Source of the DNA: Diplonema papillatum
Lineage: Eukaryota; Euglenozoa; Diplonemea; Diplonemida; Diplonemidae
Assembly (NCBI GenBank): GCA_030068145.1
Contig: JAPJBO010000823.1
Location: 38,825 to 102,824, forward strand
DNA: 64,000 bases
Direction: 5' to 3'
Shown here: positions 1 to 11,510 of the stretch, in pieces
How positions within the stretch are numbered: the stretch's first letter is position 1
Layout of the letters: each line of letters opens with the position of its first letter
Program-made: the position numbers and the translations under genes
Notes under the pieces: generated by a model
What the model was told of the DNA's origin: nothing
Databases searched by the model: none
Seen by the model: the letters and a program-made list of their open reading frames with translations, nothing else

Positions 1-10
1 CGCCTACCCT

Positions 11-149
11 TACTAGGTAAAAAAGCCTTTTACAGGCCCTCGGAAGGGTTTATTGTCCCTCGGAAGTTTTTTTTGCCCTCGGGCAAAAAAAACTTCCTCG
101 GGACAATAAACCCTTCCTCGGGACTAAAAGGCTTTTTTTAGTCCTAGTA
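11..149. mobile_element. Near-perfect palindrome, MITE-like
   Basis: The two arms (about 11-75 and 83-149) are inverted copies of each other. Both contain AAGGGTTTATTGTC, AAGTTTTTTTTGC and AAAAGCC-type blocks and end in TACTAGG / CCTAGTA. The palindromic hexamer CCTCGG/CCGAGG recurs between blocks. There is no coding capacity. A non-autonomous hairpin MITE is the simplest reading; no target duplication was identified because the left flank is only 10 bases. Confidence 0.6.
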
Positions 150-444
150 ATGAATAGTTATTTTGGCCCATTGGCATGATTTCAGCAGGAAGGGGAGCGA
201 AAAAAAAAAAAAAAAAAAAAAAAGCAATAAACGACATACACCACGCAACAAGCAACAAACAGCGAACGGTGAACAACAACAGCAACATCGACAACAGCAA
301 CAACAACAGCATCGCCATCATCAGCAACCGCAACCGAAACGTAGAAGAGACAATTGCTGTAGTGCGACGCGTGCAGTGCTGTGGCGGCGCCGGGAGTTGG
401 CGGTGCCGGAGCCGTTGTTGTGTCTGCGAGGGGCGACAACGGAC

Positions 445-1047
445 ATGAACCTTGCAGACGATGAACAAGACGACGAAGAGGAGCCGGAAGAGAACGAGTG
501 CAGGATCTGCAAGGACATCGCAGAACCGCTGGTGAAGCCCTGCGCGTGTAAAGGTTCGATCGGGTTCGTGCACGAAGCGTGCCTCGCGAAGTGGATGAAG
601 CGCTCGGCCTCTGGCACGGCCGCCATCCGGTGCGAAGTGTGCGATGCGCCTATCCGAGTCCACGTGTCCGGATTCGACTTCTTTTCGTTCCCATTCACGC
701 CGTCGACACACGAGTTCTCGGATGCCCTACTCATCAGCGTCCTGGTCATCGCTCTGTCCACTTCCACCTTCGTCTTCTTCCTATCCGCCATCAGCGAGTT
801 CTTCGACGTCGATCTGTGGAACGTGACCATCCGCTGGATCTTAACTCCGGCCATGATGGTCCTGAAGATGCGGTACATCTACATCTGGGTGCGCCATTAC
901 TCTTTGCTTCATCAAGCAGGAACCACCGTTGTCGTATCAGCTGTAGAATTCGGACAGGGAGTTCTCGCCCGATGGGCACCGTGTCATCTGCTAGCTCACG
1001 AAACCCCGAGAATGACAGATCATGCCGCCGTTGCAGTTCTTTTGTAA
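445..1047 (+). CDS. RING-variant (MARCH-like) membrane E3 ubiquitin ligase
   Basis: The protein has 200 residues. Near the N-terminus, after an acidic stretch (DDEQDDEEEPEE), a C4HC3 RING-variant finger is visible: ECRIC, then CACKG, HEACLAKW and CEVC, covering about residues 17-67. It is followed by two hydrophobic segments (about 83-112 and 126-145), as in MARCH-family ligases, which ubiquitinate membrane proteins in the endomembrane system. I chose the ATG at 445. The frame stays open upstream to about 163 through a 24-A run and CAA/CAG-rich sequence, but has no upstream ATG. Only one exon is seen. The last ~30 residues look less conserved, so an unrecognised splice site before the stop is possible. 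The gene begins about 300 bases from a palindromic MITE. RING-variant call is strong; the substrate is unknown. Confidence 0.8.
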   Translation: MNLADDEQDDEEEPEENECRICKDIAEPLVKPCACKGSIGFVHEACLAKWMKRSASGTAAIRCEVCDAPIRVHVSGFDFFSFPFTPSTHEFSDALLISVLVIALSTSTFVFFLSAISEFFDVDLWNVTIRWILTPAMMVLKMRYIYIWVRHYSLLHQAGTTVVVSAVEFGQGVLARWAPCHLLAHETPRMTDHAAVAVLL

Positions 1048-1110
1048 TTCTACCAACAATCTCTGCCCTGCGAGCGCATTGTGAAAGCTAAAAAGACGTA
1101 GGCAATTGGT
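1045..1110. repeat. Dispersed repeat copy (GACGTAGGCA family)
   Basis: Shares AACAATCT and GCTAAAAAGACGTAGGCA with copies at 13563-13640 and 19521-19600. It begins at the stop codon of the RING-variant gene, so the 3' end of that gene overlaps the repeat. Confidence 0.5.
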
Positions 1111-2302
1111 GTGGTCGGTATAGCCAGGGGGAACTACGGGGAACTACGGGGAACTGACCTTGGGGTGTCTTTTTTTTTAGAGTTAAAGTTTTTGTAGTGG
1201 ATTTTTCAAACGCCACGCACTGGCGCCAAACCGGGAGCTTTGGAGTGAGCAAAACGGTTCCTCTTGCTTGGAGTTTCCACAGAAGGGCCAAGCCCTTTGA
1301 AAAATGGAGCCTTCGGGGTGTCGGGGGTGGTGCTTTCGTGGCGCCGTGGCATGAAGGATTCGCTGGAAAGTATCGTAGGACTCGCAGAAGTCGGTTGGCT
1401 CACGCTTGCAGGAACCTAAGTAAAGCTCGCTACCGGGCCCCCTTCAACGTTCCCCAGAGGACTGAAGGAAAAGCTCAGTTGCTACCATTGCGTGCTTGTA
1501 CTGGTCCTTGAAAATAATCGCGTTATCGTGACGGGTGGCAGAGGCCTGATCGAGATCTGCAGGATATCTTGGACAGCCCACAGATAAAATTGGCACCACG
1601 CAATCAAGAGTCCGGTGATAGACGAAAGGATGTGCTTGAGTCCAACTTGTGTCTGCGCTGATAAGAAGTTACTTCTTGATAAAATGCATGCCCTCACCCG
1701 AAGCATGCCATTCAAGGTTATTGTTGTTGTGGCAAACTGCTCTACGATCTCTGGAACAGAAGGATGCAGAGCCCGAAGAGCCCAAGGCTTTGCCGTGTCC
1801 GAAGTCACCCTCTCGCCAGCGAAAGAAGCAAACAAGCCAGAGCCTCTCCTTGCGCGCCATTCCGACACTCCAATCCCTCTTGGGTTTGGGCAAGAAGGTG
1901 ATCCGCAATCACGTTCAGAAGCCCAGGTGGCGTTTGCATCAGCTCCTCTACTCTGGGAGAAACCGGAAGCTCTCCGGCGATGGTACCTGCCTTCCAACTC
2001 GTCGGAAAGGCCAGTCGACGGCTGTATGCAAGCGGGCGGAGGTCCTGGGACTGCGAAGGCGTGACTACCCACAAGAAGGACTCGCTGTCTCTCTGTTCTG
2101 CCCCTGCCGCCATAGCCGTCTTATCCTCGGCCAAGCACCAGTTTCTCCTCCTGCAACGCAACCTTGCCTTCAGCATGGCCATTATGACTGTCATTCTGGT
2201 TATCAACCTTACTCCTCGCTCGGGTTGCCGTCTTCGACCGCGACCACCTCTGATATTTTGGGTTAGAATGCAAATATTCTGTGGCGATTTGCGGTGTCGC
2301 GG
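1111..2302. other. No supportable gene
   Basis: Reading frames exist on both strands (for example 1482-2072 minus), but none shows a recognisable domain or a splice-consistent exon. A short direct repeat, GGGGAACTAC three times, lies near 1129-1156. Confidence 0.4.
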
Positions 2303-3050
2303 TTATCTATTTGTGCGTGATGTGTTTAGCTCGACTTGATCGTCGCGCTCAGGCGCGCGTTTGGCGCCTCGCTTCTTCTTCGATTGCTCGTCCAGGTTTA
2401 TCGGTTGCTGCACCGGCGCTTTCATACGCCGCACTTCACTTTCTGGTGCTCGTGGCTCACTCCACTTTTCGTGTTCCGTAGCTTGAACACCGCCCATCTC
2501 GCCGCACGCTCCGCCCTTCCACCTCCGTACGTCGGGAAAAGATCCATCCCCCACGCCTCGCCGCTGAACTCGTGCCGTCGTCAGCTGTGTCTCGAGCACT
2601 TCCATCGTCTCCGTACCACCACGGAAGATCGGCCTCATCTCGTACCCCGTGAGGCACGGCGGGGCTCCCACCGTGCTCAGCGACCTATCTTCTCCAGTTT
2701 CCTGTCTGGCAGAAGCGGCGATTTCGCTCCAGCGCATCCCCGACGGTTTTTAAAAGTTTTGCGAGTACCCTCGCACACATGCTCAACGGTGTCCCGTCCG
2801 TCGTCGCTACGACACTGCCCGGAAGATCCAGTTTGGTGCACACTTCAAAGTCGACGGCGAGCTCCACCATCGAGACGTCACCCGCCACCGACCAGCACAT
2901 CCCATCCAGCCAATACTGCAGCGCCCGGAACCACCTCTCTCCTCCGACCGCCACGAAGGTCTCCGGTCCCGTGATCGCTTCGAAACCCGGCTGGCGCGGG
3001 ACCTCTGATAGAACATTTCCCGCTCTCCTTACCGCAGCTGATCCTGTCAC
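2303..3050 (-). pseudogene. Possible retroelement coding remnant
   Basis: Two minus-strand frames (2685-3050 and 2303-2737) read as protein-like. The first contains WFRALQYWLDGMCW and VELAVDFEV, which resemble by eye the C-terminal region of some LINE polyproteins. The second is basic near its end (SKKKRGAKRAP). They are not in one frame. I do not recognise a catalytic motif, so this is a weak call. Confidence 0.25.
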
Positions 3051-4498
3051 TCTGTCAAACCGTGACTCCCAGTCTGGCCTTCCTTCTCATCCTATTCCTT
3101 CCTCTTCGGGGCACGCATAGCACATGGCGCTCTGCGCAAGTTGGGGCCGTAATGCTGCACCTTTGTAGCTCTCCGCCCCACCTTCGCCAGGGCCGACTGC
3201 AGAAAGTGGTCGCCACAAAGTCACCGATTTTGGCCTGGACCAGGTGGCTTGTCTCCTGGGGTCTTTGATCTTGATACGCTCGAATAACCCGAAACTGTCC
3301 ATATTTTGTGACGAAAAGTGCAAAGTAGCTTAGAAACGCTCTCCAGGACCCAAGGCTGCATCCCTGAAGCACTCAGCAAAAAAACAAAGGCAAGACGGCG
3401 GAAGCTGGCCGCCCGCTAGTTTTTCTCGTAGCTAGCCATCGTGATATCCTTCACCGTATCTTGCGCGGCAAGCACTTCGGACCCAAGCGGTACTGCGCAG
3501 ATTGTACTATCGTATTGATGTTCGAGGACAAACAAACATCAGGATCGTTTGATGTTTCTTTATGGCCGGGTGCGGTCCGTGCTGTGTTTTCAGAGTGTAA
3601 GCTCACATTTTATGTCTTCAGATCGTGGCTATTCGCGTCGCTCATTCACCCGCCTCGTCTGGTATCTCATACACTCCGCCGAACGTGTGATCGAGGACTT
3701 CGTCCAGTGCCATCTCTTTGGCTGTCAAGACGGCACCCCCGCCATCCCGGGACCATACCCCCATGCCCCGCCCTTGACGATGGCCTGGCTGATGAACCGG
3801 CATAAGGCCTAGCACAAAGCCAATCCAAGGGACCAATCGCGACTCTCCGCGGAGGGTGATCGAGTTGTGGAGATCGAGTTGTGGATGCCGCGCAGTATCG
3901 CGTATTGCGAAATGACGCAGATCTGCTGGAAACATGGGAGGGCAATTTTTGGGTGCTACCTGACTGTTGTCCGTCGCACGGTTGTCTCTGTCTGGCAAAT
4001 AATTGGGGGGGTCAAATAAAAAAAAAAACTTTTTGGCATACAGGTGTCTGTCGAATAAGTACAACTATTCGCCCCCTCCCCTTAGTCCAAAAACAATTCA
4101 CATCACACATGGGACCTCCAGTCTCGAATACATCGAAACTAAGTATTTCTTTTGTTCGGTAATTGGTCGGATGCAATGAAACAGCTTTACAGGAGAAATA
4201 CAAGTGAGAAAACGATCAGCCGGCACGCACAACAAAACGAAGCGCCTGTCTTTTTTTAGTCCGAACAACGAACCAATACAGACGACGCCTGGCACGACCC
4301 CCCCTCAAGTTCCTCTTATTCTGATGGAAATCTTTCGCTGGATCCCATCGGTTTCTGAGCTGCTATACATCTCGTTTCTGACGACCACCCGCATCATGTG
4401 CACCGCTGTCTTCGAGAAGGTATCCGTTTGTTCTTCATTCCAAAAGCAGGGGTCTCCACCCTGAAATTTATTCTGTGACCCGGTTTGTCAAATAAAAA
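3051..4498. other. No supportable gene
   Basis: Only short frames without domains. The 17-base block GGACCTCCAGTCTCGAA near 4110 recurs near 25801, where it forms the end of an RNase H relic, so a small fragment of the same element may be present here. Confidence 0.35.
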
Positions 4499-6543
4499 GG
4501 GCAAACCATAGATGGCCGTTATATAACGTTATATAACGTTATATAACGTTATTCCCGGAGTTATTTGTTACCCCCCCCCTAAATCCAGAAAAACCGTTAT
4601 TGACCGTTATAAAACCGTTATTTGCCATTTTTGGTCGAAAAATAACGTTATTTGACCGTTATAACGTTATATAACGTTATATAACGTTATAATAACGTTA
4701 TAATAACGTTATATAACGGTTTTTTACCAGTCCATGGGAGGTCACACTGTCCTCCAGATTTTGGTCATTTTTGGCCATTTTTGCCACATTTTCCAGATTT
4801 TGGCCAATTTTGGTTATTTTTGCCAATTTTTCCAGATTTTGGTCAATGTTGACCAGTTTTGCCGTGTCTTCCAGATTTTGGCCCATTTTGGCCGTTTTTA
4901 CCGATTTGGCCAGGATTGGCCATTTTTGCCATGTTTTTCAAAAATTTGGCTATTTTTGCCGATTTTTCCAGGTTTTGGTCATTTTTGGCCAGTTTTGCCA
5001 TGTTTTCCAGACTTTGCCCATTTTGGCCGTTTTTGCCGATTTTTCCAGGGTTTTGGTCATTTATGCCCTGCCCCTCACCAGAGCTATTCTTGTCTGAGTT
5101 TCTTAAACCCGCACAAGCTCGAACAGGCAGTCCGTGCGCGGAAAAAAAAAAAGGTCGAAAGACACCAATCTGTACGCCCATTCGGGATCGTCGGAAACAC
5201 AAAAACACGTGTACCGCCCCACCCGCTTCGATTTCAGCCACACTAGTCTTTCCAAAGGGAATATCGACTATGCCTGCGAAAAGCTCCCCGAAGGTCCAGC
5301 CGAAGCCGAAGGCTCAACCTAAAGCTCAGCCGAAAGCTCAGCCGAAGACCCCAGGACACAGCGCAAACGGCCTCGCGCCGAAAGTACGGATAGCAACAGC
5401 AGCAGCAGCAGCGCCTCGGTTGCAAAGGCGCGACGCGGAAGGAAGAAGGTGGCGGCGCGTCGAGGCCTTGTCCCGCGACCTGGCATTGACTGGCCCCAGC
5501 GTTCTCCCTGTCACGAAACCACCAAGTAAGAGCCCGGAACAACGATTCATCGACCGGATCAAGAAAACCGACCCCGGGCTGGCTGGGTTCTACGGGAAGC
5601 GCCAGCTGTGACTGCTCGACTTTGCATGTCTCGTGCTCATCATGCACCCATATTTGGTACTGGGACCTTGTCTGACTGGCATAGTACGCAACGGTCTGCC
5701 GAGTGGACAAGCTTGGACAAGTTGGACTCCAGTGGCCGGATCATGCTGGTGACATCTGCTGCCTCACGAAGGACACTGCAAACGACCGTTACGGGCCACC
5801 GACTGAGGGACACGCGCCGGAAACCCAAAACTGCAGACATCCACATCCCAAGAACAACATCGCACAGTGAAAGAGTCATGTGAATCCGGAAGGATCGCGT
5901 TTGTCGCGCTTGGGTGGAAGTCCGCAAGAAAATAAGTAAAAGAGAAAAAGCTCTGGGGAGGGGCTATACGGACCCCTGAGGACCGGTTACTACGAATTCT
6001 TTTCGGACCAGGGAACAGTTTTTGTGACCGGGATCCAAAAATCGGCAAAAGTCTGGAAAAATTGGCAAAAATGGCCGAAATTGACCAAAATCTGGAAAAT
6101 CGGGAAATCTGGAAAAATCGGAAAAAATCGGAAAAAATGGCCGAAATTGACTGATCTGGATAAATCGGCCAGATCTCAAAATTGTCCAAAATCTTGAAAA
6201 ATCGGCAAAAATGGCCGAAATCTGGAAAAAATCGGCAAAATGGCCAAAACCTGAAAAATCGGCAAAAGTCTGGAAAAATTGGCTAAGATTGACCAAAATC
6301 TGGCAAAAATGGCCAAAATCGGAAAAAATGGCCGAAATGGACCAAAATGAGGAAAAAATGACAAAAATCTGGAAACATGGCCAAAATCGGAAAAATTCTA
6401 AAAACCGTTATTTGCGTTATTTTTTCCGTTATTTTGCGTTTTCGACCGTTATATAACGTTATATAACGTTATATAACGTTATCACCGTTATAACGTTATA
6501 TAACGTTATATAACGTTATCAACCGGCCATCTATGGCAAACTA
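4499..6543. mobile_element. Foldback-like DNA element with long inverted arms
   Basis: The outer ends are inverted copies: AACCATAGATGGCCG at 4504-4518, and its complement CGGCCATCTATGG at about 6524-6536. Inside each end is a block of tandem ATAACGTTAT palindromes (4519-4720 and 6445-6520). Next comes a long degenerate stretch of TTTTTGGCCATTTTTGCC-type units on the left (4740-5075). Its reverse complement, AAAATGGCCGAAATTG-type units, lies on the right (6030-6400). The centre (5076-5985) is unique sequence with one short ORF. The arms are about 550 bases each, giving a large foldback. No transposase is visible, so it looks non-autonomous. The target duplication is not resolved. Confidence 0.6.
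5270..5611 (+). CDS. Short basic hypothetical ORF inside foldback element
   Basis: The ORF has 113 codons from ATG to TGA. The N-terminus carries PKAQPKAQPKAQ-type repeats, the middle a short polyalanine run, and the C-terminus KSPEQRFIDRIKKTD. I recognise no family. It is the only sizeable ATG frame in the unique centre of the 4.5-6.5 kb inverted-arm element, so it may be captured host sequence or a chance frame. The upstream frame is open through the TTTTTGGCC repeats and should not be taken as part of a protein. Confidence 0.3.
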   Translation: MPAKSSPKVQPKPKAQPKAQPKAQPKTPGHSANGLAPKVRIATAAAAAPRLQRRDAEGRRWRRVEALSRDLALTGPSVLPVTKPPSKSPEQRFIDRIKKTDPGLAGFYGKRQL

Positions 6544-6671
6544 CCTTAAATGTCCGTTATATGTTCAAAATGCCCCTTATATGACACAGTTTCAATGTTA
6601 TTTTCAATAACGCTAAAAAAACCGATGCCTTCCCCCCAAGGATGGCAATAATATAATACACTTGCATTTTT

Positions 6672-6735
6672 ATTCATTGTATGTTATTGTATTTTATTGT
6701 ATTTTATTGTATTTTATTGTATTTTATTCTGGAGG
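6672..6735. repeat. Tandem ATTTTATTGT decamers
   Basis: Four to five copies of TGTATTTTAT end just upstream of the truncated LINE. A similar TGTATTTTATTCTG stretch follows the LINE at about 8440-8470, so the two blocks flank the insertion. Confidence 0.7.
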
Positions 6736-6832
6736 AACGGATTTAATACAAGTCTGTCCCGATTTGCCCTTGTGTCACACCATGGGTTGCAGCTTCAACA
6801 GTGCTGCGCCCGCTTTTTTTATTTTTTTTTTT

Positions 6833-8402
6833 TGGCGAACATGTTTTATGTCTTCGTACAATAATCGACAACGTCCGTGGCGAGAAGGATGGAGCGCTGT
6901 TTTGCGTCTTCGTAGATTTCTCGTCGGCATTCGATTCTGTGTTCTGGTCGCAACTTGAGAAGCTTCTGGTAGCATACTCGGTGCCCGAACGGCTGGCACA
7001 AGCGATCATTGCGACGTACCGGGGCGCGACAACGGCGATCCGGACTCCTCACGGCCTCACCGAAGCAATCGAGATCTGTGCAGGAGTTCTTCAAGGCGAC
7101 ACTCTTGCACCGACGTTGTTCATCCTGGTAATCGACGCAATAATGCGAGAAGTCGATCGAGCCTCAACCGACGGAAGTTGTGGCTACGTGGTGGGACGAG
7201 GGAGCCGGAAGACTCGAGTGAAAGACCTCGACTTCATGGATGACATAGCAGTTCTGGCACGAACATCGAGAGCAGCAACCCAAATGCTGCGGCGTCTGCA
7301 CCTCACGGCGAAACGATTTGGACTGAAGGTAAACTACGGCCAAGGGAAAACTGAGGTGATGGTAATCGGAGATCCGATACCCAGACACGTGCAACGCCCA
7401 GAAGGAGGACTCCTGCGGGAAGTGCGGGACTACAAGTACCTTGGGTGCATGCTGCAGTCCAGCAAGACCGACTTCCTGCGAAACAAGCAACTAGCGTGGG
7501 TCGCCCTACACAAGCTCAAAGCAACGTGGCGGTCAACGCTGGCGATGGCAACGAAGGCTTGGCTGTTTCGGTGTCTGGTTCTCAGCATCTTCCTGGCTGG
7601 AGCGGAAGCATGGGTGGTGGGGACCGAGTTACGTGCAGACGTGATAGGGGCGTACACGTGTATGGTCCGCTACGTGAAGGGGATCAAAGTGTACAGCCGT
7701 GACACGCGCATGAAGAACTCAGAGCTGATGGTCGGTTTCCCGAGGATCGAGGCGGTGCTGCAAGAGAAGCGCCTGCGGTTTGCGGCGCACTGCATGCGTT
7801 CTGATCAGCCGATTGCTGGCTTGATGTTCGCGGACCAGCTTCGGGCGAGACGAGTGGGGCGACCACTGCTGTCTTTCGAACGAGTAATCTGCAACGATCT
7901 CGCGGAAAGGGACCGGACAAAAATCCGGGAGTGGATGGAGGACCGGGAGGTCTGGGACGCAAAGGTGAAAGAAGTCGTCGCGAACACACTCAAGAACGTC
8001 GAAGAGCCGCCGCGCAAAGTACGGAAGCTCATACGGCCCCGGGGGCAAGGCTCCGGACGACGACAGAAGACGACAACAACAGCTGCTGCAAGAAGACAAC
8101 GACGCATTCTGGCCCTTCGCTACATCGATGAACTGGTCTGCTCGGCGCCGCGGTGCCATGTCAAAGCCTGCGCAGAACACTGCATCAATTGTCATTTTCC
8201 GCTGACAGCCCATAATCCGCTGTACCCCACACTGAGATGCCACCTTTGCGAAAGGTACACCTCATCCGAATGCTGTCACGGCTTGACAGTTTCTGCTGCC
8301 GCCGCACTTGAATCGTTTGAATGCAAACACTGCTCCGTTTTACTCCCGTATCTGCGGGGGTGAGACGACAACTACTACTACTACTACTACTTTTTTTTTT
8401 TG
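6833..8402 (+). mobile_element. 5'-truncated LINE (non-LTR retrotransposon), copy 1
   Basis: The element starts abruptly in the middle of the RT domain, directly after a T-rich tract (6815-6832). It ends after the ORF stop with (ACT)n and a T run at 8372-8402. A second copy of the same 3' end lies at 26240-26716 and also ends in a TAC/ACT trinucleotide tail. Abrupt 5' truncation and a simple-repeat 3' tail are typical of target-primed reverse transcription. Confidence 0.8.
6834..8363 (+). CDS. LINE reverse transcriptase, C-terminal part of ORF2
   Basis: About 509 codons are open with no internal stop. The RT palm motifs are visible in order: VFVDFSSAFDSV (motif A), GVLQGDTLAPTLF (motif B), LDFMDDIAVLA (catalytic xMDD), then YKYLGCML. 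The C-terminus holds a cysteine/histidine cluster (CSAPRCHVKAC, CINCH, RCHLCERY, CKHCSVLLP), as in several LINE clades. The upstream RT motifs and any endonuclease are missing because of 5' truncation. No ATG starts the homologous part, so this copy is unlikely to be expressed alone. The intact frame suggests a fairly recent insertion. The clade is not assigned. Confidence 0.8.
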   Translation, partial: GEHVLCLRTIIDNVRGEKDGALFCVFVDFSSAFDSVFWSQLEKLLVAYSVPERLAQAIIATYRGATTAIRTPHGLTEAIEICAGVLQGDTLAPTLFILVIDAIMREVDRASTDGSCGYVVGRGSRKTRVKDLDFMDDIAVLARTSRAATQMLRRLHLTAKRFGLKVNYGQGKTEVMVIGDPIPRHVQRPEGGLLREVRDYKYLGCMLQSSKTDFLRNKQLAWVALHKLKATWRSTLAMATKAWLFRCLVLSIFLAGAEAWVVGTELRADVIGAYTCMVRYVKGIKVYSRDTRMKNSELMVGFPRIEAVLQEKRLRFAAHCMRSDQPIAGLMFADQLRARRVGRPLLSFERVICNDLAERDRTKIREWMEDREVWDAKVKEVVANTLKNVEEPPRKVRKLIRPRGQGSGRRQKTTTTAAARRQRRILALRYIDELVCSAPRCHVKACAEHCINCHFPLTAHNPLYPTLRCHLCERYTSSECCHGLTVSAAAALESFECKHCSVLLPYLRG

Positions 8403-8516
8403 CAGGAGTTGGATGACGAGAAGTAACTTCTGTCGGGGTCTGTATTTTATTCTGTATTTTATTATTGGAGTTGTATTTAATTATTTGATCCTTGTATTAT
8501 ACCATCCTTGACTTCC

Positions 8517-9366
8517 ACCCCCGTGTTAGTGTCGCCTACCTAAAGGCACCTTTTCCGAAAAGGCGACACTAACACGGTCTGGTTCTCGAAGAATGGGTGC
8601 ATCCGCATACGAGCCACGGACGTGTGGCAGTGTTCCCCGAGCCTCGGGTGCGGTGCAGAACAAGCACAAGCGTCCATCACAAGAAGCCTGCAGAGGTGGA
8701 AGCTGATCTACGAAAGCAGAGTGCGGTTTCTGGTACCCGTAAAAGTAGCAACAATGGGCGCATACGCGTCCATGAAGAAGCTGAAAGCTTCCTCGCGTGA
8801 TCGACAGGTGTTGATTTCGTACGTATTGGTAGCCGGTCGAGTAGTCGCTGTTGCGTCAAACGATTGTCTCGTTTCCGAAGCCAGACAGTCCCTCCTCGGG
8901 TGAAGGGAAAATTAGTGTGACCGGCACCGTGGAGGACAGACAGTTGCGTTTTTTTGTTTTACTCCCTCCTCTGTTGGCTCAAGATTTCGACCCCATGTCA
9001 GTACTCCTGTCATGTTTCTTCGAGTGCCTAGTTACTGGATGCAGTCGAGCTTGTGCTTTGGCATGCATGTTTATAGATGGTGCAAGGCGGGTTTCTTGCT
9101 CCGTCCTCAGCAGCTGGTTCAGTATCGGAGGTCAATGACTTTTTGTCGCATGAGCAATAGATGCTTAAAGCTTCAGATGAATCGAATTTTCGTGATTTTC
9201 TCTCCAGGTGCCCGTGCTCTGTTGCTTAGGTGAGGAGGAGACATTCTTCATGGACATACGGGGAACCCTATTGAAACCCGTATTCCCGTGTTAGTGTCGT
9301 CTCGCTTCTCGAGGACAAAAGGCGACACTGACAAGGGAGAAACGGAGGCGACACTAACACGGGGGT
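8517..9366. mobile_element. Non-autonomous element with terminal inverted repeats
   Basis: It starts with ACCCCCGTGTTAGTGTCGCC and ends with the exact complement (about 9347-9366). Each end is itself a hairpin. At the left, the inverted copy of the terminus follows at 8560-8577. At the right, a second direct-sense copy begins at 9285. The ~700-base interior has no convincing ORF. Superfamily unknown; no clear target duplication. Confidence 0.6.
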
Positions 9367-10129
9367 AGGTATCTGGAAAACCAACACCTCCCCCTATGCT
9401 CGCTTGGCAGTGATTGGCCACTAGGCAGGAAGTGAACGACCACTCGTTTTGCAGTGATTGACCACTCGTTATGGCAACCGGAGACCCTAAAGCACCGAAC
9501 CTTTAAACCACAATAAACGCTATTACGACACACCCTCACAGGATACGCACCCGTTATCGTTTCGGGTCCTCATCTTCACTTCGGCACTTACGAACTATAT
9601 CGCAATGCTGTGTCTGATGAAGCGGGCCTTCAGCCCACAGTTGAAAAGCTTCGGCATCGAAAAGAATTCACCATCGGCAAGGCTTTGCAGCCAGCATGAT
9701 CTCGCGATGATCGACAAGGCTTTGCCAGGGGTTGGGCCTGTGACATGAGATAACGCAACGAACCACTGTTGCACAATGTTCCGATGACTGCGGGTTTGGA
9801 ACGGCAGCCTCTTTTCAGAAGGCTGCCTGCCCGTTCGTATATTGCCGCACAAGTTGGTATAGGGAAGCTTTTCGCTGAACCGAAACCAACGCATTTCGCT
9901 AACCAGTTGGGTCTTCTCCCAACGTGGCTCGTCTGTCGCGAAACCTACTCTTTCTCCTGCACTCCTGGTGTCATCTCTTTCTGAGTTCCTCTAGCGCTGG
10001 TGTCAGTTCGCTGCTCATCAGCGTCTGCTTCCCCGGGCATGCAGGCTGTGGTGCAGCGGTGGCAGCAGCTAGCATGGGCTCCAACAGGTACTTTTGGCCA
10101 CCACCATGCAAGTGAATCCCATTGCAGCC

Positions 10130-10245
10130 TTAGCAGAGGGATACCTTGCCGATTAGCTCAGCATTCCCAAACTGGTGCTAGCAAGGAGTTAACCAACATG
10201 GCTCGTCGAGGAAATACGGGACTCTCACCTCTGTGGATACCCCAT
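10130..10245. repeat. Dispersed repeat, paired with 27283-27400
   Basis: Shares GCAGAGGGA, GATTAGCTCAGCATTCCC, AAGGAGTTAACCAAC and GGGACTCTCACC with 27283-27400. The GATTAGCTCAG block resembles a tRNA A-box region, but no full tRNA fold follows. Confidence 0.6.
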
Positions 10246-11427
10246 TCCAGGAGACTTACCTCGACGCCAGTTGTGTCCCCAAGGCAGCTTGCGCCACATT
10301 CCGGATATCCGTAGAACACCGGTTCAGGCTTGGGCTGGCACCCCCGCCAAGGGTGGCAGTGCCAAAACAGGGCAGATTCCAAGGCAGGCGGGGCGCCTTG
10401 TCCGGGAGATTGTTGCCGATATCTATTCCCCCGTGGAGCTCAGCAGCTTTCCTATCCCTGTCCCCGTGAATAAGATGCCTTTTCCAGCTGGGCAAAAAGT
10501 ACTTCGTGCGTTCTTCGGGAGTTCGAGCAAGGCTTTCTCTGGGTCTCCATACCTGTTGCACCCATACCCGAGTCCTACAGAAGTTCAGTACTTCTGCTTG
10601 CTGGTGCCACAACCTTTTTCTCCCGTATCCGTATGCAGAAACACCACCCAAAAGAAACGTGGCACCAATCCACTCCTAAAGGAAGCCTATATTTCATATG
10701 TTTGCTATTTTGAAGAACACCAAAACAGTATAGAAAAGTTAGCTGGCTGGGAGCAGCGTGTTCGCTTCTGTCCCGCGTCGCATCCAGGAAAAGTCAAGCA
10801 AGCAAGTACATACATGAAGTCGCTCTACGAAGAGATCACCGGGGGACGAAGCAGGGCTGCATCAGCAGAGTAGGCGGAGCTGGGTTTACAGGCCAGTTTT
10901 AGACCCGTAGACAGTCAACTGAACCCCGAAAACTGAACTGTGATATAAGGTCCGCAAATATGACCGACGGACCTGCCCAGATACAGGCCACATGCCAAGC
11001 CCATGGTACGCAGGCATGCAGCATTCATTCACGGGCGAGTGTGTGGTTGTTGTGTGTCTCCCTGTGTTCAGGGCTTATGCTCCGTTTTCGGTCTCAGAGA
11101 AAATAAGTGTGGTCTACATGTGACCGCTTGGGGTTCGAGGGATACCAACAAACCTTTCCCCCTGAGCAGGACATTAGTTTCCGTTCCAGATTTAGACCGT
11201 CGGTCTAAATCTGCAAACCGGACTTGGCCGCAGGGATTATCCTGTATGGTTAAAAAAGTTTCTTTTCACCAAAAAAAAAAAAAAAAATCCGAAAACGGGC
11301 CGGGTAAAAAAGATTTTTGAACCAGGGGGGTTTCTGGTGAAAACTTTGTTGTGCTCCTGCAGGCCAGGCTACAGGACTCCTGCAGACCTACACGGTGGGT
11401 CCAGCCTCAGAGGCAGCTGGGGTTAAA

Positions 11428-11510
11428 AAAGCAGGTGTCACACCCGCATTTCGGGTGTGGATTTACACGCATTTTGGTTGTAGCACACCCGCTTTTCGGG
11501 TGTGACTCGG
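11428..11510. repeat. Two similar short hairpins
   Basis: CACACCCG and CGGGTGTG arms flank five-base loops twice, about 55 bases apart. No function can be assigned. Confidence 0.4.
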
